Shown here one piece after another: positions 1 to 5,178 of a stretch of DNA of 12,820 nucleotides. Position 1 is the stretch's first letter. Every line of letters begins with the position of its first letter. A program made the position numbers and the translations under genes. Where the stretch lies: positions 1 to 12,820 of the forward strand of contig CALUAU010000054.1 in NCBI GenBank assembly GCA_943914115.1, written 5' to 3'. The DNA is from an uncultured Microbacteriaceae bacterium (GTDB lineage Bacteria > Actinomycetota > Actinomycetes > Actinomycetales > Microbacteriaceae). Below the pieces are notes generated by a model, which saw only the letters and a list, made by a program, of their open reading frames with translations, was not told where the DNA came from and ran no database searches.

Positions 1-1
1 A

Positions 2-31
2 TTCGATGCTTCACAGGGTAACGGTGAATAA
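2..31 (+). CDS. Possible C-terminal tail of a plus-strand gene cut by the window edge
   Basis: One frame reads the nine residues FDASQGNGE and then stops at 29-31. Nothing can be said about the product. The only support is positional: a strong hairpin with T-tracts on both sides begins 17 bases later, as expected if a plus-strand gene ended here and converged on the DsbA-like gene. The other two plus frames either stop earlier (19-21) or run through the terminator, which makes them less likely. Confidence 0.25.
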   Translation, partial: FDASQGNGE

Positions 32-47
32 TAGGCACTGCCCCTTC

Positions 48-90
48 AAAAAGGTTCGCCCCGTCACCTTCGTGCGGGGCGAACCTTTTT
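48..90. terminator. Bidirectional rho-independent terminator
   Basis: The 16-base arms at 48-63 and 75-90 are perfect inverted complements around an 11-base loop. Each arm carries a run of five A or T at its outer end, so the hairpin has a GC-rich core followed by U residues in either direction. It would end the minus-strand DsbA-like transcript and any plus-strand transcript entering from the left. Confidence 0.9.
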
Positions 91-133
91 CGCCAACTGG
101 CTTTCAACCATTGACGCCAGGCCTGCTCTCATT

Positions 134-180
134 TGCTCGAATCGTTAGCGAGCAGTGAGCGTGCGCGGCCGTTAGCCGCG
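134..180 (-). other. Two extra hairpins at the 3' end of the DsbA-like gene
   Basis: CGCGGC at 164-169 pairs with GCCGCG at 175-180, and the stop codon of the DsbA-like gene (172-174) lies in the loop. TGCTCG at 134-139 pairs with CGAGCA at 149-154. Neither is followed by a U-tract. They are more likely 3' UTR structure protecting the mRNA than terminators; the true terminator lies at 48-90. Confidence 0.45.
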
Positions 181-897
181 TGTCAGTTTGCGGATCTCGT
201 TGAGAGTTGGCTGCTTGACACGCTCACCATTCACGAAAACCGCCGGGGTGCCGTCCACATTCATCTGTTCACCCTGCTGCTCATCCTCGACAACACCGCG
301 ACTGAGCGCGACATTGTTGATGTCGCTCTCGAACTTCTGCAGGTCGGGCACACCAGCTTGTTTTGCCAGCTCGACCATCACTTCCTCATCCAAAGTGCCT
401 GCGCTGAGGTGGTCATGCAGCGATTGTTGTTCCTGCATCAACACCGCGTGCATTTCATCGAATTTGCCCTGTTCACCTGCGGCACGGGCCGCCACCGCTG
501 TCAGCATTGAGCCCGAATCATCAATCACCCGGAAGTCGTGTAGCACCACTTTGATGTCGCTGCCGGCGAGCGCATCCGACTTGAGCTCGGGCAACACGTC
601 GCTGGCATACTGTTCGCAGTGCGGGCAGAGGTAGTCGGAATAAATGTCGATGGTGGTTTTGGCATTCGGGTCGCCGTACACCATGTAGCTCGGGGTGGCT
701 TCAACCTCGATTGCCGAGGGAGTTTGCACGGGCTGCGTGCCCGATTCTGTGGGGCCTGTCTGCGTCAGCACCGGTGGTTCTTCCGACTGCGTGCTGGCGG
801 GCGTGTGCTGCGCGTCTGTGCTCGCGGCGCAGCCACCCAGTGCGAGAGCACCCGCAATACTCACGATCACGGCGACCCGACGATTCTGGCTCTTCAT
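172..897 (-). CDS. Lipid-anchored DsbA-family thiol-disulfide oxidoreductase
   Basis: A 241-residue secreted protein of the DsbA/thioredoxin-like fold, which makes, isomerises or reduces disulfides in exported proteins outside the membrane. Residues 1-23 are a lipoprotein signal: basic start, hydrophobic stretch, lipobox L-G-G-C with Cys23 as the lipidated residue. A Thr/Gln/Pro-rich tether follows to about residue 65. The thioredoxin-fold domain runs from about 70 to the end, with the redox motif CPHC at 91-94 and the cis-proline loop G-T-P-A at 216-219. The helical insertion at about 120-200 is typical of the DsbA-like (Thioredoxin_4) group. The ATG at 897 has an AGGGAG ribosome site five bases upstream. 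It stands alone, divergent from a nitroreductase. A CPHC centre usually means an oxidant, but the direction of catalysis cannot be told from sequence. Confidence 0.9.
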   Translation of the reverse strand: MKSQNRRVAVIVSIAGALALGGCAASTDAQHTPASTQSEEPPVLTQTGPTESGTQPVQTPSAIEVEATPSYMVYGDPNAKTTIDIYSDYLCPHCEQYASDVLPELKSDALAGSDIKVVLHDFRVIDDSGSMLTAVAARAAGEQGKFDEMHAVLMQEQQSLHDHLSAGTLDEEVMVELAKQAGVPDLQKFESDINNVALSRGVVEDEQQGEQMNVDGTPAVFVNGERVKQPTLNEIRKLTRG

Positions 898-926
898 AGA
901 AACTCCCTGGCTTCAAACAAAATTCC

Positions 927-948
927 TGCCGCCATTGTATTGGCGGCA
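927..948 (-). promoter_or_regulatory. Promoter -10 of the DsbA-like gene inside an inverted repeat
   Basis: Read on the minus strand, TACAAT (complement of 934-939) is a good -10 hexamer about 36 bases before the start codon. It sits in the 8-base centre of a perfect inverted repeat, TGCCGCC at 927-933 and GGCGGCA at 942-948. The -35 is poor. A dyad placed exactly over the -10 could be a repressor operator, or an activator site that makes up for the weak -35. That role is inference. Confidence 0.5.
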
Positions 949-1003
949 ACCACCAAATCGCGTCTCAGAGCGCACTGGTCGCACAGTTCTGCGACAGATT
1001 GCT

Positions 1004-1033
1004 TTCGACCGTCGCCTATTAGGCTGCTAATAC
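1004..1033 (+). promoter_or_regulatory. Candidate promoter of the nitroreductase gene
   Basis: TTCGAC (1004-1009), an 18-base spacer and TAATAC (1028-1033) resemble -35 and -10 elements. They would place the transcript start near 1040, leaving a leader of about 30 bases that contains the AAGAAAGGG ribosome site. The match is moderate; TACCGT at 1031-1036 is an alternative -10. Confidence 0.35.
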
Positions 1034-1069
1034 CGTGCCACCCCTCGCACCTCAAGAAAGGGCGTTCTG

Positions 1070-1900
1070 TTGACCACCGCTGCCGATGTCGCCAAGCTCA
1101 TTGCCACCCGCTACGCAGACGAATCGTTTGCTTCGCTACCGGCTGCCGCATCCGAAACCATTGCGCTGCAATTACGGCACCGCTCGGTACGGAAGTTTAC
1201 CGACCAACCAATCACCGAAACCGAACTCAACACGATCCTGGCGGCGGGGCTATCTGCTTCGGTCTCGTCAAACCTGCAACTTTTCAGCGTGGTCGCTATT
1301 CGTGATCGCGACCGGATGCAACGAATCTCGGCAGCAATTGGCGGTCACCCCTACGTAGCGTCGGCCGAAGTATTCCTGGTTTGGGTGGTCGACTTGCACC
1401 GAGCCGTGGCGATGGCTGAGGCGGCCGATGCTCAGGTCGAGTCGCTCCCCTATCTCGAGAACACTCTCGTTGGTTTTGTTGATTGCGGCATTGCGGCACA
1501 AAACACCCTGCTGGCTGCCGAATCGCTCGGAATGGGCGGGGTGTTCGTGGGTTCGGTGCGCAATAATCCGATGGCGGTAGCCGACGAGCTGAATCTACCG
1601 CCCCATGTTTTCCCGGCGTTTGGGATGTCGCTTGGCTGGCCCGACCCGAATGAAGAGGCCAGCACAAAGCCGCGCCTGCCCATGTCGGCAGTGGTGCACC
1701 ACGAAACCTACGATGCCGAAGCGTGGCGTAAACCGGTCACCGAGTACGAGCAGCGGTTGGCGGGCTACTACGCTCAGTACGACAAACCCGACTACAGCTG
1801 GCAGCGCACCATTCTTGGCCGCATCGGCAGCCTCAAGGGCTTGCACGGGCGCGAAAAGATGCGCGAGTGGTTAGCACAGCTCGGCCTTGAGTCACGCTAA
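1070..1900 (+). CDS. NfsA-type nitroreductase family FMN oxidoreductase
   Basis: A 276-residue protein of the nitroreductase fold, close to the NfsA/FRP group. These are cytoplasmic FMN enzymes that use NADPH or NADH to reduce nitro compounds, quinones or free flavin. Visible features are the FMN-phosphate-binding segment RHRSVRKF at 36-43, the S-S-N-L-Q segment around 66-70, the glycine-rich GMGGVFVGSVRNN at 154-166 and the short GMSLGWP strand at 185-191. The Lys/Arg-rich C-terminal half resembles the part of NfsA that shapes the cofactor site. The start is TTG at 1070: AAGAAAGGG lies seven bases upstream and no better ATG or GTG is near. It diverges from the DsbA-like gene, and the gap holds promoters for both. 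The physiological substrate cannot be predicted. Confidence 0.88.
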   Translation: MTTAADVAKLIATRYADESFASLPAAASETIALQLRHRSVRKFTDQPITETELNTILAAGLSASVSSNLQLFSVVAIRDRDRMQRISAAIGGHPYVASAEVFLVWVVDLHRAVAMAEAADAQVESLPYLENTLVGFVDCGIAAQNTLLAAESLGMGGVFVGSVRNNPMAVADELNLPPHVFPAFGMSLGWPDPNEEASTKPRLPMSAVVHHETYDAEAWRKPVTEYEQRLAGYYAQYDKPDYSWQRTILGRIGSLKGLHGREKMREWLAQLGLESR

Positions 1901-1961
1901 CGACTGGCCGCAAACCGGTGCGATAGTTCGTTCGCGGGAGATAGTTTCGCGCCGATGCGCA

Positions 1962-1976
1962 TATGCTGGCCCAATG
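1962..1976 (+). promoter_or_regulatory. -10 element of a leaderless promoter before the DUF2087 gene
   Basis: TATGCT at 1962-1967 matches the TAnnnT -10 pattern and is separated from the ATG at 1974 by six bases. Transcription would therefore begin at or next to the A of ATG. No ribosome site exists between them. No convincing -35 is visible. Confidence 0.55.
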
Positions 1977-2471
1977 ACTCACGAGACTGATCAGGTTCAT
2001 GCGGCGGTGCGACGGGCACGGATGCTGTTTTCGCTGCTCGCCACACCCAAGCTGCAGCTGGCACTTGCGGCTCGACTCAGTGGTAATCAGACCGATGCTG
2101 CGGGGGCGCCTTTGCCGCCGCTCGACTGGCTTGACGAATCTGGCCGGGTCGACGCGGCGCTGGCGCGTGAAACCGCATCCGCGCTCATGTCGACGATTTC
2201 GGATCGCGCCATTCTCGATGCCGCGCAGGTGTCGGAGATGCCCGCGGATGCTGGCGAACGCATCGAGCTGTCGCAGCGGATCGTGTCGATCGTATTCGAC
2301 CGCTTTGCTCGCTCGCAGACGCTTTCAGAGCCCGAGCTCAACGCCGCAATCTCCATGTTTTGCCGCGATTTCGCGCTGATTCGGCGCGATGCCGTCGATA
2401 GTGGATTTCTCGAACGCTCAGCCGATGGCGCCCAGTATGCGCTGCGAGAGTCGGGGCACATTGGCACTTAG
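1974..2471 (+). CDS. DUF2087 domain protein, possibly a regulator
   Basis: A 165-residue protein. The last third (about 100-157) matches the DUF2087 pattern. It has a conserved helical stretch with S-E-P-E-L-N, then a Phe-Ala-Leu-Ile-Arg-Arg helix, then D-S-G-F-L-E-R and D-G-x-x-Y-x-L, which looks like a small winged-helix fold. Members are often joined to ArsR-like DNA-binding domains, so a regulatory role is possible but unproven. Residues 8-70 are helical and poorly conserved to my eye. I chose ATG 1974 because a -10 hexamer sits six bases before it. An upstream in-frame ATG at 1887 overlaps the nitroreductase 3' end and would add 29 residues of unlikely composition. The gene converges on the macrodomain gene with a 28-base gap and no obvious terminator. 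Confidence 0.75.
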   Translation: MTHETDQVHAAVRRARMLFSLLATPKLQLALAARLSGNQTDAAGAPLPPLDWLDESGRVDAALARETASALMSTISDRAILDAAQVSEMPADAGERIELSQRIVSIVFDRFARSQTLSEPELNAAISMFCRDFALIRRDAVDSGFLERSADGAQYALRESGHIGT

Positions 2472-2499
2472 CCAGGTGCGTTTCTGAGCAGCGGGCAGG

Positions 2500-3021
2500 T
2501 TAGCAATTGACGCCTTTGCCGCACTGCGTCAGCACGGTTTCGATGAGTTCAAACGTGTCTTCTGTGAACGCCACGATCCGGATATCTGCAACGTTAGTTT
2601 CAGTGGTCAGCAGTGTCGTGACCGCGATTTTGACGGCATCGCGCAGCGGCCAGCGGTACACACCGGCACTGATGAGCGGGAACGCGATACTGCGCGCTCC
2701 GAGTGCGTCAGCGACCTCGAGCGCGCGACGATAGCAGGATGCGAGCAGCTCGGGGTTGCGGTTGCCGGCCCCATAATTTGGGCCGACTGTGTGAATCACC
2801 CATTTGGCGTTGAGCGCGCCCGCTGACGTGTATCCGGCATCGCCAGTCGCCAGACCATTCGGGAACCGTGCAATGCAGTCGGCCAGCACTGTCGGGCCGC
2901 CTGCCCGGTGAATGGCCCCGTCGACACCACCACCGCCACGCATCCGGGTGTCGGCGGCGTTGACAATTGCATCCACTGCTTGTTTGGTGATGTCGCCAAG
3001 AACAACGCTGATTCGATCCAT
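2500..3021 (-). CDS. Macrodomain protein, probable O-acetyl-ADP-ribose deacetylase / ADP-ribosyl hydrolase
   Basis: A single macrodomain of 173 residues, the usual size for stand-alone MacroD/YmdB-type enzymes. These bind ADP-ribose and remove acetyl or mono-ADP-ribosyl groups. Motifs in order: G-D-I at 9-11, N-A-A-D at 21-24 (the Asn contacts the distal ribose), the glycine-rich loop GGGGVDGAIHRAGG at 29-42, I-H-T-V-G-P at 76-81 and the phosphate-binding S-A-G-V-Y at 118-122. All key positions are intact, so the enzyme should be active in the cytoplasm. The start at 3021 has no ribosome site but has TACATT six bases upstream on its strand, suggesting a leaderless mRNA. It diverges from the small lipoprotein gene. 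No ADP-ribosyltransferase lies in the window, so a toxin-antitoxin role has no local support. Confidence 0.9.
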   Translation of the reverse strand: MDRISVVLGDITKQAVDAIVNAADTRMRGGGGVDGAIHRAGGPTVLADCIARFPNGLATGDAGYTSAGALNAKWVIHTVGPNYGAGNRNPELLASCYRRALEVADALGARSIAFPLISAGVYRWPLRDAVKIAVTTLLTTETNVADIRIVAFTEDTFELIETVLTQCGKGVNC

Positions 3022-3027
3022 AACAGA

Positions 3028-3056
3028 AATGTAGCGGGAACACGCAGTTCACAAAG
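3028..3056 (-). promoter_or_regulatory. Promoter of the macrodomain gene (leaderless)
   Basis: On the minus strand TACATT (complement of 3028-3033) lies six bases before the ATG at 3021. A weak -35-like CTTTGT/TTTGTG lies 16-17 bases further up (about 3050-3056). The layout places the transcript start at the start codon. Confidence 0.55.
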
Positions 3057-3066
3057 ATCGGCGGCA

Positions 3067-3104
3067 TTGTTTCCTGCTGTCGTGGTCGCATAAGCTGGCA
3101 GCTA
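3067..3104 (+). promoter_or_regulatory. Promoter of the small lipoprotein gene (leaderless)
   Basis: TTGTTT at 3067-3072, an 18-base spacer and TAAGCT at 3091-3096 form a fair promoter. The start codon ATG follows after only seven bases at 3104, so the mRNA should start at the A of ATG. No Shine-Dalgarno sequence is present. Confidence 0.6.
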
Positions 3105-3544
3105 TGCGATTGGTTCGGATAACCGCTGCGATCGGAATGACATTGCTGCTGACTTCATGCGCTGCCACCACCGCCGAAGATATTCCTCCGGCAAGCAACG
3201 CACCAAGCACACAACTACCCGATCTGAGACAAACCGCACCCGAATTGCCGTTGCTTGAAGCAGCAAGCATGTGTGCCACTGAAATCGATAGCGTGGTATT
3301 TCTCGACGCCATGCGTGATGGCGTATCGAACCGCGATGGTTTTGACCCGCACTACAACGCCGAACTGTTCAACGTGACGGTGGTTGATGGCGAGTGGCAT
3401 TTTGAGTTTCTCCCCACCCACGAGAACATCGCAGCCGTCACTTGCCACACTGACGGCGACCAGGTGGTTTCGATGACCCGCGCCGAGTTTGAAGAAGCGA
3501 TGCAGGGCCGCAGCTACGACGGCTACGTCGAAGTAACGACCTAG
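3104..3544 (+). CDS. Small lipoprotein of unknown function
   Basis: A 146-residue exported protein anchored by lipid. Residues 1-19 form the signal peptide: Arg2 and Arg5, a hydrophobic stretch, lipobox L-T-S-C with Cys19. A Pro/Ser/Thr-rich linker reaches about residue 45, followed by a compact domain to the end. That domain holds two further cysteines (57 and 114), which could form a disulfide. I do not recognise the family. The C-terminal half is acidic and alternates short strands and helices. The gene appears to be leaderless (promoter just upstream). It ends exactly where a piece of a conjugation gene begins, so its last few codons could have been rewritten by that junction. I cannot tell without a homologue. 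Confidence 0.75.
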   Translation: MRLVRITAAIGMTLLLTSCAATTAEDIPPASNAPSTQLPDLRQTAPELPLLEAASMCATEIDSVVFLDAMRDGVSNRDGFDPHYNAELFNVTVVDGEWHFEFLPTHENIAAVTCHTDGDQVVSMTRAEFEEAMQGRSYDGYVEVTT

Positions 3545-3744
3545 CCAACCTCACCGCCGGGCACGGGATTCTGCGCTACAACGGCCTGATCACCATCACC
3601 GCCACCACGAACGAAGACCTCGACGCCCACATCGCCGCCCTCGAACAAGCCGCCATCCAAGCCAACTGCGAAACCCGACTCCTCGCCGGACAACAAGCCC
3701 AAGCCTTCACCGCCGCAGCCCTCCCACTCTGCCGCCAGGTCTGA
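3541..3744 (+). pseudogene. C-terminal fragment of an SCO6880-type conjugation protein (VirB4/TraC-like partner)
   Basis: From 3541 one frame reads without interruption to TGA at 3742-3744 (67 codons). It contains the segments GHGILRYNG, L-I-T-I-T-A, a helix rich in Ala/Glu/Gln, then QQAQAFTAAALPLCRQV as the last residues. From memory this is the tail of SCO6880-family proteins: G-H-G-x-x-R-(F/Y)-x-G-x-(V/I)-T-V-T, then R-L-x-G-Q-Q-x-x-A-F-x-x-x-L-P-L-C-R-G-L. Those proteins belong to actinobacterial integrative conjugative elements. There is no start codon or ribosome site, and the remaining several hundred residues are missing. C-rich third codon positions set it apart from the lipoprotein gene it abuts. 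It overlaps that gene's stop codon in another frame, marking the left edge of a deletion or insertion. The identity rests on recognition, not on a search. Confidence 0.65.
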
Positions 3745-3761
3745 CGACGACTAGGAAGGGG

Positions 3762-4139
3762 TCATTCGGGCACTGTGACAAGGCAAAAGGGATGGCCTGC
3801 GGGGTCGGCGTAGATGCGCCAGGCTTTCGGGCCTGGGTCCAAGACGTCAGTGAGTGGGTGGCCGCCTGCTGCCTCGACGGCGGCACATGCCTCCGAGAGG
3901 TCATCGACTAGCAGGTCAAGGTGAACCTGCAGCTCGCCTCTGTGGCCCGGCCACTGCGGGGGTTCGTAATCGGAGACGCGATGGAAAGAGAGGCGTCCGA
4001 CCGGCTCCCAGTCCAGCGTCAACCACTGGTCATCACCGGTGGCCGGTGCAAGATCCAGGACTTTCTGCCAGAAGAGTGCTTCCGCTGTGGGGTCCTTGCA
4101 CTCAAAGACGAGTTGCGTGAGGCGTCCGATTGCTGGCAT
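3762..4139 (-). CDS. VOC (glyoxalase/bleomycin-resistance fold) protein
   Basis: A 125-residue single-domain protein of the vicinal oxygen chelate fold, cytoplasmic. Typical marks are the opening strand R-L-T-Q-L-V-F-E-C followed by A-x-x-F-W-x-x-V-L, the central Q-V-H-L-D-L-L-V-D-D-L (71-81), and the closing A-D-P-A-G-H-P-F-C-L-V (111-121). His73 and the acidic residues around it are candidate metal ligands, but many short VOC proteins of this kind have no known reaction. ATG 4139 is the only sensible start because an in-frame stop lies four codons upstream. A TAGCAT hexamer stands six bases before it on the minus strand, so the mRNA may be leaderless, although GGAGAG also directly abuts the ATG. 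It may be cargo of the decayed element. Confidence 0.82.
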   Translation of the reverse strand: MPAIGRLTQLVFECKDPTAEALFWQKVLDLAPATGDDQWLTLDWEPVGRLSFHRVSDYEPPQWPGHRGELQVHLDLLVDDLSEACAAVEAAGGHPLTDVLDPGPKAWRIYADPAGHPFCLVTVPE

Positions 4140-4145
4140 CTCTCC

Positions 4146-4151
4146 ATGCTA
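4146..4151 (-). promoter_or_regulatory. -10 element of a leaderless promoter before the VOC gene
   Basis: The complement of 4146-4151 is TAGCAT, fitting TAnnnT, with six bases to the ATG at 4139. No good -35 is visible. The purine-rich GGAGAG touching the start codon is too close to act as a normal ribosome site. Confidence 0.4.
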
Positions 4152-4180
4152 GGACGCATCACCTGACCAGCCGAACGGTT

Positions 4181-4813
4181 CTATCGGGGTGCAGGGTGCT
4201 CACCGCGTGCTGCCTGATCGATCGCATGGGCAAAGCGGGAGTTCATCGGGTCGTGCAGGTCGAACCACTCGATCGCTGCGAGGTCGTCGACGTGCGCTCG
4301 ATACAGCTCAGGCCACGCTTCGCCAAGAACTTCGGTGTTGGTCGGTGTCTCGTATCCCAGTGCATCGCTGGCGACGGGAACCAACCGATCGCCAAAGTGC
4401 GTCAACGTGTTCCAGAGACGGTGCCGCCCGTTGGTGATGGGCTCGAACCAGGGGTCGACGCACACTGCTTCGCCGGCAGAAAACCATGAGGTCACGATGT
4501 GCCGCTCAGTCTCCGTCAGTGGTTCCGGTACCGGAGCCGCCACCATTCCGTAGTACGTGTCGTCATCTTCATCGATGGTCCACCGCCCCGCGGCAAGCTC
4601 GTCTCCGACGAGGGCAACGGTAGAGGCAATCAGTCTCCAGCGCTGCTCGGAAGTGTCACTCCAACGAGGTTCACGGTGATCCTCCTGGTCCGGGTCTTCG
4701 GGCACCCATTCTCGGACATGCTGCGCTGCGCCTCTCCACCAGAACGCGGGCATCCACACAGGAACTGACAACTCCATGAGCACCTCGCATCCGTCGATTC
4801 GGATGTCTTCCAT
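4181..4813 (-). CDS. Hypothetical protein, 210 residues
   Basis: I do not recognise this family. The protein is soluble, acidic and unusually rich in tryptophan (for example V-W-M-P-A-F-W-W near 19-26 and repeated E-x-x-W pairs). There is no signal peptide or membrane segment. A helical middle region (58-80) is followed by W-T-I-D-E-D-D-D-T-Y-Y, and then by E-P-I-T-N-G-R-H-R-L-W at 124-134 with a following V-P-V. That last pattern loosely recalls the D-G-x-H-R-L motif of ParB-like folds, but this is only a resemblance. The frame stays open to 5065. I placed the start at ATG 4813 because AAAGG lies five bases upstream and a TACAAT -10 lies just beyond; the extra 84 residues would cross the element edge. 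Its role in the decayed element, if any, is unknown. Confidence 0.6.
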   Translation of the reverse strand: MEDIRIDGCEVLMELSVPVWMPAFWWRGAAQHVREWVPEDPDQEDHREPRWSDTSEQRWRLIASTVALVGDELAAGRWTIDEDDDTYYGMVAAPVPEPLTETERHIVTSWFSAGEAVCVDPWFEPITNGRHRLWNTLTHFGDRLVPVASDALGYETPTNTEVLGEAWPELYRAHVDDLAAIEWFDLHDPMNSRFAHAIDQAARGEHPAPR

Positions 4814-4823
4814 CAGAGCCTTT

Positions 4824-4846
4824 AGAGGACACCATTGTACACCTCT
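4824..4846 (-). promoter_or_regulatory. Promoter -10 of the 210-residue protein gene, flanked by a short dyad
   Basis: TACAAT on the minus strand (complement of 4834-4839) would start a transcript near 4827, about 14 bases before the ATG. It lies between AGAGG (4824-4828) and CCTCT (4842-4846), a five-base inverted repeat. The -35 is not convincing. An operator role for the repeat is possible only. Confidence 0.4.
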
Positions 4847-4885
4847 CTCGTAGGCGTGCCGCCGCTGCGTAGAGAGAACCCTGGG

Positions 4886-5035
4886 ATGGCGGCGTTTGTT
4901 AACCCGGTTGCTGATGCTGCTGAAGCCCATGAGGGGTTGCGAGAGTTGGCGCACACGACTCGCACCTTCGAGGATCCGGTCGATACGTACCGGGTGTTGG
5001 GTGAGGTGTCGGGGGCTTACCGAGAATGGACCTGA
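4886..5035 (+). pseudogene. Truncated 5' part of a small element-borne gene
   Basis: Starting at ATG 4886, with AGAGAGAA about seven bases upstream, 49 codons read M-A-A-F-V-N-P-V-A-D-A-A-E-A-H-E-G-L-R-E-L-A-H, then T-R-T-F, D-P-V-D-T-Y-R-V-L-G-E-V. The TGA at 5033-5035 lies inside the copied tRNA 3' end, so the frame is cut off there. The pattern (alanine-rich helix, A-H-x-T-R-T-F, D-T-Y-x-V-L-G) resembles small proteins of unknown function that I associate with actinobacterial conjugative elements, where the helix continues well past this point. The start looks intact and the end is lost. The family link is from memory and should be searched. Confidence 0.45.
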
Positions 5036-5045
5036 GGGGAGTCGA
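5027..5045. repeat. Att-like copy of the tRNA-Ala 3' end
   Basis: The 19 bases TGGACCTGAGGGGAGTCGA match the plus-strand view of the tRNA 3' end at 5178-5196 except for one base (G for C at 5041). The copy covers the discriminator base, acceptor 3' strand and part of the T arm. It continues into GGGGAGTCGACTCCCC (5036-5051), a perfect 16-base palindrome that would keep a T-arm-like stem. It does not include the CCA. This is the form expected of an attachment site. Confidence 0.6.
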
Positions 5046-5059
5046 CTCCCCATCACCAT

Positions 5060-5087
5060 CTCCACGCGTCACCAACGACGCGCGGAG
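5060..5087. repeat. Imperfect inverted repeat beside the att-like site
   Basis: CTCC at 5060-5063 and CGCGTC at 5065-5070 pair with GACGCG at 5077-5082 and GGAG at 5084-5087, around a six-base loop. No T-tract follows on either strand, so it is a weak terminator candidate. It lies 9 bases from the end of the att-like palindrome and could be a recombinase arm site or simply a remnant. No gene is visible in 5046-5136. Confidence 0.4.
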
Positions 5088-5136
5088 CCTCCAGTGACGG
5101 GGTTCCACCAAGGGGTTCTCGTGCCCAGCCACTTTC

Positions 5137-5178
5137 ACCAAATAAAAACGGCCCCTCACGGGGCCGCCTTTATTTGGT
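5137..5178 (-). terminator. Rho-independent terminator of tRNA-Ala
   Basis: CGGCCCC (5149-5155) pairs with GGGGCCG (5160-5166) around TCAC. On the minus strand the stem is followed by TTTTT and more A/T (5148-5140). The outer flanks ACCAAATAAA and TTTATTTGGT are also complementary, so the whole structure reaches back to the CCA end of the tRNA. Confidence 0.9.

Larger units (their letters stand above)
3541..5045. mobile_element. Probable scar of an integrative conjugative element at tRNA-Ala
   Basis: Two plus-strand gene pieces bracket this stretch: the tail of an SCO6880-type conjugation gene at the left and the head of a small gene at the right. At the right edge lies an imperfect 19-base copy (18 matches) of the 3' end of the tRNA-Ala found 151 bases away. 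Many actinobacterial elements integrate into tRNA 3' ends and leave such copies. The two minus-strand genes between could be cargo. No integrase, relaxase, FtsK/TraB gene or second clear left att site is present, so this would be a defective remnant. The left boundary is estimated from where coding character changes. Confidence 0.45.

Noticed and set aside
1887..1973. Upstream start for the DUF2087 protein
   Set aside because: It overlaps the nitroreductase 3' end, lacks a ribosome site and ignores the -10 hexamer placed directly before ATG 1974.
4814..5065. An 84-residue N-terminal extension of the 210-residue unknown protein
   Set aside because: It would overlap the truncated plus-strand gene and att-like repeat, whereas a promoter and ribosome site support the start at 4813.
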